Assembly: GCA_963773655.1 (NCBI GenBank)
Contig: CAVZBX010000001.1
Span: 1,116,001-1,180,000 of the forward strand
Source: DASSQJ01 sp963773655
GTDB taxonomy: Bacteria; Actinomycetota; Actinomycetes; Actinomycetales; Dermatophilaceae
Length of the DNA: 64,000 nucleotides
Direction of reading: 5' to 3'
Every line of letters starts with the position of its first letter. Positions within the stretch are counted from its first letter, which is position 1. This document shows positions 37,252-45,042 of this stretch, in pieces. The notes below the pieces were generated by a model that saw only the letters and a list, made by a program, of their open reading frames with translations, did no database searches and was not told the DNA's origin. The translations under genes and the position numbers were made by a program.

Positions 37252-38421
37252 ATGGTCAAGCGTTCGATCCAGGGCTACGTCGAGCTCGCGTCCGGGCTGG
37301 GGGAGCTGACCCGGGCCAAGGCCGTCGAGGCGGCCCAGGAGCTCATGGCCCTCAGTGGCAGCGACGCCTCGCGGAAGAAGATGGCCAAGCAGGCCGGCCG
37401 CCTCGCCGACGACCTGCTCCAGGCCGCGGAGGAGAACCGCCGTCAGGTGGTGGGCCTGGTGCAGCGTGAGGTCGAGGGCGCGCTCGGCCGGTTCGACCCC
37501 GCACGGCTGGTCGCCGACGTGCATGCGCTCGCCGGCACCGTCTCGGCCCTCGCCGCCCAGGTCGACGACCTGGCGCGCGCCGTCACCGGCCGGGGCGTGC
37601 AGGTGAGCGCTGCCGGGATGACGGTGGTGTCGGACGCCGTTCCGTCGGAGGCCGCATCGACCCCGGCCGTGGCGACGCCCGCGGTCGCCGCGAGGACGGC
37701 GCCACAAGCCGGGTCGTCGCGGACCTCGACCGCGAGGAAGACCTCGACCGCGAAGAGGGCCTCGACCGCGAAGAAGGCCTCGACCGCGAAGAAGGCCTCG
37801 ACCAGGAAGGCCGGCGCGACGGCGGCGCCCGCCGCGAAGCCCACCTCCTCGTCGTCACCCGCCGGGTCGTCGTCGGCGAAGACGTCGACGGCCACAAGGT
37901 CCACTGCGAAGAAGTCACCGGCGAGAAAGCCCGCCGCGAAGACCTCGGCGGCGACGACGTCTCCGGCCAAGACCACGGCGAAGAAGTCCACGGCGAAGAC
38001 CTCCACGGCGACGACGTCGTCGGCCAGGAAGGCCACCGCCACGGAGACGGCGGCGAAGAAGTCCACCGCGAAGAAGTCCACCGCGAAGAAGTCCGCGGCG
38101 AAGAAGTCCGCGGCGAAGAAGTCCGCGGCGAAGAAGTCCGCGGCGAAGAAGTCCGCGGCGAAGAAGTCCGCGGCGACCGAGGCCACCGCTGAGTCGTCGC
38201 CGGCGACGTCCACGGCGAAGAAGTCGGCGGCGACCGAGGCCACCGCGAAGAAGTCCGCGGCGAAGAAGTCCGCGGCGACCGAGGCCACCGCTGAGTCGTC
38301 GCCGGCGACGTCCACGGCGAAGAACACGGCTGCGGAGAGCTCGACCTCCGGGCCGGCCACGGGCACGGCGACGGCCCAGGGGTCCGGTTCCACCACGCCG
38401 TCCTCGGGGGCCTCCTCGTGA
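37252..38421 (+). CDS. Phasin-like coiled-coil protein with histone H1-like Lys/Ala repeat tail
   Basis: 389 residues. The first 120 form amphipathic helices (YVELASGLGELTRAKAVEAA, then a coiled coil to about residue 118) like those of phasins or apolipoprotein-like proteins. From about residue 150 the sequence is almost only Lys, Ala, Ser and Thr, with KKSAA units, resembling eukaryotic H1, HctB or the mycobacterial HupB tail. Likely binds nucleic acid or anionic surfaces. ATG with GAGGAGG upstream. Repeat number may vary between strains. Overlaps the next small gene by four bases. DNA binding is inferred from composition. Confidence 0.78.
   Translation: MVKRSIQGYVELASGLGELTRAKAVEAAQELMALSGSDASRKKMAKQAGRLADDLLQAAEENRRQVVGLVQREVEGALGRFDPARLVADVHALAGTVSALAAQVDDLARAVTGRGVQVSAAGMTVVSDAVPSEAASTPAVATPAVAARTAPQAGSSRTSTARKTSTAKRASTAKKASTAKKASTRKAGATAAPAAKPTSSSSPAGSSSAKTSTATRSTAKKSPARKPAAKTSAATTSPAKTTAKKSTAKTSTATTSSARKATATETAAKKSTAKKSTAKKSAAKKSAAKKSAAKKSAAKKSAAKKSAATEATAESSPATSTAKKSAATEATAKKSAAKKSAATEATAESSPATSTAKNTAAESSTSGPATGTATAQGSGSTTPSSGASS
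38056..38175 (+). repeat. Eight tandem 15-bp KKSAA/KKSTA units in the Lys/Ala tail
   Basis: AAGAAGTCCGCGGCG is repeated without gaps; the first two units carry ACC in place of GCG at one codon. A larger 102-bp repeat follows, with about 47 identical bases at 38176 and 38278. Both keep the frame, so length change would alter tail length without breaking the gene. Confidence 0.9.
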
Positions 38422-38621
38422 CCGAGGAGCCCCGCGGCTCGGAGGCCCACGCTGAGGGAGCCGAGCCCGACGCCGACCCTCCGCAGACGGGTGACATCGT
38501 CATCGACGCCGCCCTCGGTGACCTCGCCGCGGTGGCCGACGACGACCTCGACGGCCAGCTCGCGGCGGGCGAGCACGTGCAGCGCACGCTGCAGTCCCGC
38601 CTCGCCGACCTGGGCGGCTGA
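38418..38621 (+). CDS. Small acidic protein between the H1-like gene and tlyA
   Basis: 67 residues, strongly acidic, with a helical second half DDDLDGQLAAGEHVQRTLQSRLADL. GTG start overlaps the previous stop and the TGA ends one base before the probable tlyA start, so it is embedded in the operon. No recognised family. The overlaps at both ends and normal codon bias support real translation. Confidence 0.65.
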   Translation: MTEEPRGSEAHAEGAEPDADPPQTGDIVIDAALGDLAAVADDDLDGQLAAGEHVQRTLQSRLADLGG

Positions 38622-38622
38622 G

Positions 38623-39441
38623 ATCGCCCGGCTCGATGCCGAGCTGGTCCGGCGCGGGCTGGCCCGCTCCCGCGGCGATGCCCGCGACCTCGTCGCCGCC
38701 GGGCTGGTGCGCGTCGACGGCGAGCCGGCCCGCAAGCCGGCGCAGCCGGTCGGCGGCGCGGCCGAGCTGGTCGTCGATCCCGACGCCACCCGCTGGGTCG
38801 GCCGCGCCGCCCACAAGCTGCAGGCCGCTCTCGACGCCTGGGCCGCGGAGGGCCTCAGGGTGGCCGGACGCCGATGCATCGACGTCGGGGCGTCCACCGG
38901 CGGGTTCACCCAGGTGCTGCTCACCGGGGGAGCGGCCTGCGTCGTGGCGGTGGACGTCGGTCACGGCCAGCTCGCCGCCGAGCTCGTGGCTGATCCCCGG
39001 GTGGAGGACCGCAGCGGCACCACGGTGCGCGGGCTGCGCCCCCAGGACGTCGGGGGCGTCGCCGACCTCGTGGTCGCGGACCTCTCCTTCATCTCACTCA
39101 CCCTCGTCCTCACCGACCTCGCCCGCCTGCTCGCGCCGGACGGAGACCTCGTCGCGCTCGTCAAACCCCAGTTCGAGGTGGGGCGCCGCCGACTCGGTGG
39201 GTCTGGTGTCGTCACCGACCCCGCCGACCGCGCCCATGCCCTCGAGCGTGTCGTCGACGCGGCGCGGGCCGCCGGCCTGCACCCGCGTGCGCTGCGGCCC
39301 AGCCCGGTCCACGGCGGCTCCGGCAACGCCGAGTACCTCCTGTGGGCGCGGTCGGACCCGTCGGGGACAATGACCGACGACAGCGTCCGCGCCACGGTGC
39401 GGGCGATGACCACCGACCCGACCCCCGGAGGGCCCCGATGA
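38623..39441 (+). CDS. tlyA: TlyA-family rRNA 2'-O-methyltransferase (probable AUC start)
   Basis: SAM-dependent methyltransferase that in mycobacteria modifies 16S and 23S rRNA at capreomycin sites. N-terminal S4 domain (ARLDAELVRRGLARSRGDARDLVAAGLVRVDG), then RrmJ/FtsJ-like fold with DVGASTGGFTQVLL and VADLSFISLT, and ALVKPQFEVGR. The family N-terminus (M)ARLDAELVRRGL coincides with ATC 38623, one base after the preceding TGA. The only ATG/GTG/TTG codons upstream in frame (GTG 38491, 38518) would add residues that look like out-of-frame sequence. So an AUC start, or an ATG changed to ATC, is most likely. 272 residues. Confidence 0.88.
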   Translation: MARLDAELVRRGLARSRGDARDLVAAGLVRVDGEPARKPAQPVGGAAELVVDPDATRWVGRAAHKLQAALDAWAAEGLRVAGRRCIDVGASTGGFTQVLLTGGAACVVAVDVGHGQLAAELVADPRVEDRSGTTVRGLRPQDVGGVADLVVADLSFISLTLVLTDLARLLAPDGDLVALVKPQFEVGRRRLGGSGVVTDPADRAHALERVVDAARAAGLHPRALRPSPVHGGSGNAEYLLWARSDPSGTMTDDSVRATVRAMTTDPTPGGPR

Positions 39442-40376
39442 CGACGCCGCCCGAGCGCCGCATCCTCCTCGTCAGCCACACCCGTCGCCGGGAGGCCCAC
39501 GAGCTCGCCGCCGCGGTCGCCACCCGGCTGCTCTCCGCGGGCATCGCCGTCTGCGCCCCGGCCGAGGACCTCGCCGGGACGCCCCTCGGGGCGGTCCCGG
39601 GCGTCGGCGCCGTCGACGACGCGCACGCCGACCTCCCGTGCGAGCTCGTCTGCGTGCTCGGGGGCGACGGCACCATCCTGCGCGGTGCGGAGCTCTCCCG
39701 CGGCTCCGGCGCCCCGCTGCTCGGAGTCAACCTCGGCCACGTCGGCTTCCTCGCCGAGGCCGAGCGCGACGACCTCGACCGCACCGTCGAGCAGATCTGT
39801 GCGCGCGACTACACCGTCGAGGAGCGCACCACCCTCGAGGTGCGGGCCTGGGAGAACGGCCGGGTCGTGTTCGACTCGTGGGCCCTGAACGAGGTGAGCG
39901 TCGAGAAAGCCTCACGGGAGCGGATGGTCGAGCTCACCCTCGAGATCGACGGCCGTCCGCTCTCCACCTGGGGCTGCGACGGCGTCGTCCTGGCCACCCC
40001 CACCGGGTCCACCGCGTACGCGTTCTCGGCGGGTGGGCCCGTGGTCTGGCCCGATGTCGAGGCGCTGCTCGTCGTCCCGATCAGCGCCCACGCCCTCTTC
40101 GCACGCCCGCTGGTCGTCGGCCCGAGCTCGCACCTCGCCGTCGAGCTGCTGCCCCTTGCGGAGGGCAGTGCCGTCGTCTGCTGCGACGGCCGTCGCACGG
40201 TCGAGCTGGCGCCGGGTGCCCGGGTGCAGGCGCACCGCTCCGACCTGCCGGTGCGGCTCGCCCGGCTCTCGCAGACCGTGTTCACCGACCGGCTCGTCGA
40301 CAAGTTCGACCTGCCCGTGCACGGCTGGCGGGGCGCCGCCCGGCGGCAGCAGTCGGCCGGGGGGGCCGCGACGTGA
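39438..40376 (+). CDS. nadK: NAD kinase
   Basis: Phosphorylates NAD to NADP, using ATP or, in several actinobacteria, polyphosphate. The 312 residues hold CVLGGDGTILRGAE (GGDGT), NEVSVEKAS, and the glycine-rich GCDGVVLATPTGSTAYAFSAGGPVV. The ATG overlaps the tlyA stop by four bases. Length and motif order are normal; a C-terminal extension of about 20 residues is Arg/Gly-rich. Confidence 0.96.
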   Translation: MTTPPERRILLVSHTRRREAHELAAAVATRLLSAGIAVCAPAEDLAGTPLGAVPGVGAVDDAHADLPCELVCVLGGDGTILRGAELSRGSGAPLLGVNLGHVGFLAEAERDDLDRTVEQICARDYTVEERTTLEVRAWENGRVVFDSWALNEVSVEKASRERMVELTLEIDGRPLSTWGCDGVVLATPTGSTAYAFSAGGPVVWPDVEALLVVPISAHALFARPLVVGPSSHLAVELLPLAEGSAVVCCDGRRTVELAPGARVQAHRSDLPVRLARLSQTVFTDRLVDKFDLPVHGWRGAARRQQSAGGAAT

Positions 40377-42063
40377 TCGAGGAGATCCGCATCCGTGACC
40401 TCGGCGTCATCGACGAGGCCGTGCTCCCGCTCCACCGTGGGCTCACCGTGCTCACCGGCGAGACCGGCGCCGGGAAGACGATGGTCGTCACCGCGCTCGG
40501 CCTGCTGCTCGGCGGGCGCGGCGACTCCGGGCTGGTGCGCGCCGGTGCCGACCGCACCGTCGTCGAGGGCCTGGTGCAGCTGCCCGCCGGACACCCGGCG
40601 CTCCTCCGGGCGGACGAGGCGGGTGCCGACGTCACCGACGGCCTGGTCCTGGTCCGCACCGTCCAGGCCGACGGCCGCTCCCGCGCGCACGTCGGCGGCC
40701 GCGCCGCACCGGTCGGTCTCCTCGCCGAGCTGGCCGAGCACCTCGTGGCGGTGCACGGCCAGGCCGACCAGTGGCGGCTGCGCCGCGCCGACGAGCACCG
40801 CGAGGTGCTCGACGCGTTCGGCGGTCCGCGGCTGGCCGCCGCCCTCGACGGCTACCGCGTCGTCCACGACGAGCTCAGCGGGGCCGAGGACGAGCTGGGC
40901 CGGTTGCGCGCGGCCGCCGCCGAACGGGCCCGGGAGGCCGAGGCCCTGCGGCTCGGGCTCGAGCGCATCGGGGCCCTCGACCCGCAGCCGGGGGAGGACG
41001 ACGCCCTGCGCGTGGAGTCCGACCGCCTCGGCCACGCCGAGGAGCTGCGTGCCGCGGCGGGGGAGGCCCACACCGCGCTCGCCGGGGAGGACGACATCGC
41101 GGTCGGTGCCTCGGGCGTGCTCCCCGCCCTCGGGGCCGCCTCCGGCCGCCTCGCCCAGGTGGCCGACAACGACCCCGCGATCGCCGAGCTCGCCGGCCGC
41201 ATCGACGAGCTGCGCTACCTCGCCGCGGACGTCGCCGCCGACCTCGGCTGGCTACCTCGCCGACATCGAGGTCGACCCCGCCCGCCTCGAGCACGTCGAA
41301 CGGCGGCGAGCAGCCCTCACCGAGCTGACCCGGCTCTACGGGCCGGACGTCGACGCCGTGCTCGCCTGGGCCAAGGACGCCGCCGTGCGGCTCACCGAGC
41401 TCGAGGGCACCGGAGAGCGCATCGGCGACCTCGAGCAGCGCGTCGACGACCTGACCGTGCGCCGTGCCGAGCTGGCGGAGACGCTGAGCGCTCGGCGCGT
41501 CGAGGCCGCCGGCGCCCTCGGCGAGCGCATCACCGGCGAGCTGGCCCATCTCGCGATGGGGTCCGCCAGCGTCACCGTCGCGGTCGAGCACGCCGGCCGC
41601 TTCACCGCCGACGGCGCGCGACGCCGTGGAGGTCCGGCTGGCCTCAGGTCCGGGCACGCCCGCCCGGGCCGTCACCCGGGCCGCCTCCGGCGGCGAGCTC
41701 TCGCGGGTGATGCTCGCCATCGAGGTCGCCACCGCGGACGCCACCGCCTCGGTCCCCACGTTCGTCTTCGACGAGGTCGACGCCGGCGTCGGGGGACGGG
41801 CGGCGCTCGACGTCGGCTCCCGGCTCGCCGCCCTGGCCCGGCACGCGCAGGTCGTCGTCGTCACCCACCTGGCGCAGGTCGCCGTCCACGCCGACCGGCA
41901 TCTCCTCGTCGAGCGGTCCGACGACGGCCACGTCACCCGCAGCATGGTGCACGAGGTCACCGGCGAGCACCGGGTCGCCGAGCTGGCCCGGATGCTCGGG
42001 GGCTCGGGCACCGACGCCGCACTCGAGCACGCCCGCGACCTGATGGCCCGCGCCGGCCGGTGA
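40373..42063 (+). pseudogene. recN: DNA repair ATPase RecN, split over three reading frames
   Basis: SMC-like ATPase for double-strand-break repair. Frame A (40373-41248) has Walker A GETGAGKT and the Q loop VHGQADQWRL; frame B (41253-41615) carries the coiled-coil return and AMGSASVTVAVEHAGRF; frame C (41620-42063) has the signature SGGELSRVMLA and Walker B VFDEVDAGVGG. Joined they make about 561 residues, normal for RecN, and all motifs are intact. The first break is a tandem GGCT duplication (41246-41253, net +4); the second lies at a GC dinucleotide run (41614-41620, one base too many or two too few). As written, translation ends at 41710 with about 292 native residues. Recent mutation or sequencing indels. 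Confidence 0.85.
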
Positions 42064-42064
42064 G

Positions 42065-42079
42065 GCCACGTGGCACGAT
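42065..42079 (+). promoter_or_regulatory. Palindrome GCCACGTGGC joined to a -10 box before steA
   Basis: The palindrome (42065-42074) shares its last base with CACGAT (42074-42079), seven bases before ATG 42087. The arrangement equals that at tyrS. It would give a leaderless steA mRNA. Confidence 0.4.
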
Positions 42080-42086
42080 GGTGCAG

Positions 42087-43265
42087 ATGTCCGTCCGGAT
42101 CCCCGCCCGCAGGGACCGCGACCCGCAGCACGGGTCCGCGGGTCCCGCCCGCGTCGACCCCCGTACCAAGAACCTCACCAAGCGGCTGCGTCCCGGTGAC
42201 GTCGCCGTCATCAACCACGTCGACCTCGACCGGGTGAGCGCCGAGGCCCTCGTCGCCTGCCGTCCGGCGGCCGTCGTCAACGCCGCCACCTCGATCTCCG
42301 GCCGCTACCCCAACCTCGGGCCCGAGATCCTCGTCGGCGCCGGCATCCCGCTGCTCGACGCGGTCGGCACCGACGTCATGGAGGTCAAGGAGGGCACCCC
42401 GCTGCGGGTGGACGGTGGTGCCCTGCTCACCGGCGACGAGGTCGTCGCCCGGGGCCGGCTGCTCGACGCCGATGCCGTGCAGGAGGCGATGACGATCGCG
42501 CGCGCCGGCCTCTCCGACGAGATCGAGGCGTTCACCGAGAACACGATGGAGTACCTCCGCCGCGAGCGCGAGCTGCTCTTCGACGGGGTCGGGGTGCCCG
42601 ACATCCGCACCGACCTCGAGGGGCGCCACGTGCTCATCGTCGTCCGCGGGTACCACTACAAGGAGGACCTGCAGACCCTGCGCCACTACATCCGCGAGTA
42701 CCGGCCGATCCTCATCGGCGTCGACGGTGGCGCCGACGCGCTCATCGAGGCGCGGCACGTCCCGGACCTCGTCGTGGGCGACATGGACTCGGTCTCCGAC
42801 GACACGCTGCGGTGCGGTGCGGAGATCGTCGTGCACGCCTACCGCGACGGGAGGGCGCCGGGCCTGGAGCGGGTGCGCGAGCTCGGGGTGGAGCCGGTGG
42901 TGTTCCCCGCGACGGGCACGAGCGAGGACGTCGCGATGCTGCTCGCCGACGACAAGGGCGCCAGCCTCATCGTCGCGGTCGGCACCCACGTGACCCTCGT
43001 GGAGTTCCTCGACAAGGGCCGGCAGGGCATGGCGAGCACCTTCCTCACCCGGCTGCGCGTCGGTGGCAAGCTCGTCGACGCCAAGGGGGTGAGCCGGCTG
43101 TACCGCTCGCGGATCTCCGGGCTGAGCCTCGTCGTCATGCTCTTCGTCGGCCTGCTCGCGCTGGGGGTGGCGCTCTGGTCCACCGAGGGTGGCCGGGCCC
43201 TGCTCCAGGTGCTGGGGGCCCGCCTCGACGACCTGTGGACCGCCGTGCAAGGGGTGTTCGGGTGA
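42087..43265 (+). CDS. steA: SteA-like cytokinetic ring protein
   Basis: 392 residues related to corynebacterial SteA and mycobacterial Rv1697, which act with SteB at the division septum and affect the RipA peptidoglycan hydrolase. Conserved core includes DVAVINHVDLDRVSAEALVA, AATSISGRYPNLGPEILV and the thiamin-pyrophosphokinase-like PDLVVGDMDSVSDDTL. One helix near the C-terminus (GLSLVVMLFVGLLALGVALW) anchors it, leaving a short outer tail. ATG 42087 fits the promoter; ATG 42078 would add three residues. Overlaps steB by four bases. Confidence 0.88.
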   Translation: MSVRIPARRDRDPQHGSAGPARVDPRTKNLTKRLRPGDVAVINHVDLDRVSAEALVACRPAAVVNAATSISGRYPNLGPEILVGAGIPLLDAVGTDVMEVKEGTPLRVDGGALLTGDEVVARGRLLDADAVQEAMTIARAGLSDEIEAFTENTMEYLRRERELLFDGVGVPDIRTDLEGRHVLIVVRGYHYKEDLQTLRHYIREYRPILIGVDGGADALIEARHVPDLVVGDMDSVSDDTLRCGAEIVVHAYRDGRAPGLERVRELGVEPVVFPATGTSEDVAMLLADDKGASLIVAVGTHVTLVEFLDKGRQGMASTFLTRLRVGGKLVDAKGVSRLYRSRISGLSLVVMLFVGLLALGVALWSTEGGRALLQVLGARLDDLWTAVQGVFG

Positions 43266-44248
43266 TCGACTTCCGCTACCACCTGGTCTCCATCGTCTCG
43301 ATCTTCCTTGCCCTCGCCGTCGGCATCGTCCTCGGCGCCGGTCCGCTGAAGGGCGAGATCGGCGCGACGCTCGAGGACGAGGTCGCAGGCCTGCGCGACG
43401 ACAAGGCCCAGCTCAACGAGCAGATCGACGCCCTCGAGAGCGGTGTCGAGGCTCGCGACGCCTTCATCTCGGCCGCGAACCCCGTCGTCCTCGACGGTCG
43501 GCTCGAGAACCGCAGCGTCGCGCTCGTGGTGCTGCCGGGGGTCGACTCGGACCTCGTCGAGGCCGCGAGCACCTCCCTCGGCGCCGCCGGCGCCCGCGTG
43601 GTGACCACGACGAGCCTCACCGAGGACTGGGTCGCCGCCGACGACCCGACGACGGCGGTGCGTGACACCGTCGTCACCCGGGTGGGCGGCACGGTCGGCC
43701 TCGACCTCACCGCCCTCGCGGGCGAGGTGGCGCCGCGCGACGTGCTCCTCGCCGCGCTGCTCACCAGGGCCGCGGACCCGGAGGCACCCGTCATCGACAC
43801 CGCCGAGGTGGGCCGGGGGCTGGGGGCCCTCGCCGACGCCGGCCTGCTGTCGGTCGAGGCCCCGGACGACGTCGTCGAGCAGGCCGAGCTCGCCGTCGTC
43901 GTGTCGGGCACCGTCACCACCGGCGGGGAGGAGGCGCAGGCCGCGGCCGCGGCACAGTGGGTCGACCTCACCGTGGCCCTCGACGCCCGGTCCGCCGGCA
44001 CCGTGCTCGCCGCCCAGGTGGACCCGGACGCCGAGGGCGTCTGGGTGCTCACCACGATGCGCGACGACGCTGACGCCGCCGCCGAGGTCAGCGGGGTCGA
44101 CGACGCGGGGGAGCCGATGGGCCAGGCGAGCGTCGTGCTCGCCCTCACCGAGCAGGCTGCGGGTGGGGTGGGCCAGTACGGCCTCGCCGCCGGGGCCGAG
44201 GAGCCGTTCGCGCCGATCCCGGCGCCGACCCCGACCCCCGCCCCGTGA
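43262..44248 (+). CDS. steB: SteB/MctB-like envelope protein
   Basis: 328 residues starting MIDFRYHLVSIVSIFLALAVGIVLGAG, a single N-terminal membrane helix, then a coiled coil (about 35-65) and an outer globular domain. Homologues are called SteB in Corynebacterium, where they pair with SteA, and MctB in M. tuberculosis, where they are linked to copper resistance. No clear metal motif is visible, so I favour the division role suggested by the steA overlap. Pro/Thr-rich tail. GTG start. Confidence 0.87.
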   Translation: MIDFRYHLVSIVSIFLALAVGIVLGAGPLKGEIGATLEDEVAGLRDDKAQLNEQIDALESGVEARDAFISAANPVVLDGRLENRSVALVVLPGVDSDLVEAASTSLGAAGARVVTTTSLTEDWVAADDPTTAVRDTVVTRVGGTVGLDLTALAGEVAPRDVLLAALLTRAADPEAPVIDTAEVGRGLGALADAGLLSVEAPDDVVEQAELAVVVSGTVTTGGEEAQAAAAAQWVDLTVALDARSAGTVLAAQVDPDAEGVWVLTTMRDDADAAAEVSGVDDAGEPMGQASVVLALTEQAAGGVGQYGLAAGAEEPFAPIPAPTPTPAP

Positions 44249-45042
44249 GCGGGCGCCCCCTCGTCGCGGCCGTCCTCGCGGGGCTGGGTGCCGCGGCGGC
44301 GCACCGTGGCCTCACCGGCACCGTACGTTCGCCCCGCTGGGCGCGCACCAACCACGCCGGGGAGCCGGTCACCCTGCTCGAGGGGCCGGCGTATGTCGCC
44401 GGCGCGGCCGTCGGCGCGGCGCTCGGCGGCCCCGCGGGGGTGGTGGCCACCGTGGGGTCGGGAGCGTTCGGGGCCCTGGACGACCTCGCCGGCGACGGCT
44501 CGTCGAAGGGGCTGCGGGGCCACCTCGGCGCCGCGGCGCGCGGTGAGCTGACCACCGGGGCCGTCAAGGTCGTGGGCCTCGGCCTCACCGGTCTGGCCGC
44601 GGCGGCCCTTGCGGACCGCGCCACCCCGGCCCGCTCGGCCGTCGACACCCTCGTCGGAGGAGCCGTGGTCGCCGGGTCGGCCAACCTCGTCAACCTGCTC
44701 GACCTCCGGCCGGGCCGCGCCCTCAAGGCCACCGCTCTCGTCTCGCTCCCGCTCCTGACCGGGGCGGGCGGGCCGCAGGCGGCTGCTGCCGCCGGGGCGG
44801 CGCTCGGCGTCCTGGCCCCCGACCTCGCGGGCCGCGCGATGCTCGGCGACACCGGCGCGAACGCTGCGGGCGCCCTGGTCGGTACCGCCCTGGTGCGGCG
44901 CACCGGCCGCGGCGGGCGGCTCGTCGCCCTCGCGGTGCTCACCGCGCTGACCCTGGCCAGCGAGCGGGTCAGCTTCACCCGCGTCATCGAGGCCACGCCG
45001 GGCCTGCGCGAGCTCGACGCCTGGGGACGTCCGGCGCGATGA
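44245..45042 (+). CDS. Short MraY/WecA-like (GT4-type) polyprenyl-phosphate sugar transferase homologue
   Basis: 265-residue polytopic membrane protein with several motifs of the MraY/WecA superfamily: TNHAGEPV near the start, the DD pair in ALDDLAGD, NLVNLLDLRPGRALK and MLGDTGANAAGAL. These line up with the catalytic and Mg-binding loops. It is about 100 residues shorter than MraY and lacks some outer loops, so substrate may differ. Placement between steB and murJ suggests a role in envelope precursor metabolism. Overlaps both neighbours by four bases. Confidence 0.78.
   Translation: MSGRPLVAAVLAGLGAAAAHRGLTGTVRSPRWARTNHAGEPVTLLEGPAYVAGAAVGAALGGPAGVVATVGSGAFGALDDLAGDGSSKGLRGHLGAAARGELTTGAVKVVGLGLTGLAAAALADRATPARSAVDTLVGGAVVAGSANLVNLLDLRPGRALKATALVSLPLLTGAGGPQAAAAAGAALGVLAPDLAGRAMLGDTGANAAGALVGTALVRRTGRGGRLVALAVLTALTLASERVSFTRVIEATPGLRELDAWGRPAR

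Noticed and set aside
38056..38330. CRISPR-like regular repeats
   Set aside because: The units are contiguous, have no unique spacers and encode KKSAA in frame.
41240..41630. Programmed frameshifting to make full-length RecN
   Set aside because: Two separate shifts would be needed and neither site looks like a known slippery sequence with a downstream structure; mutation or sequencing error fits better.
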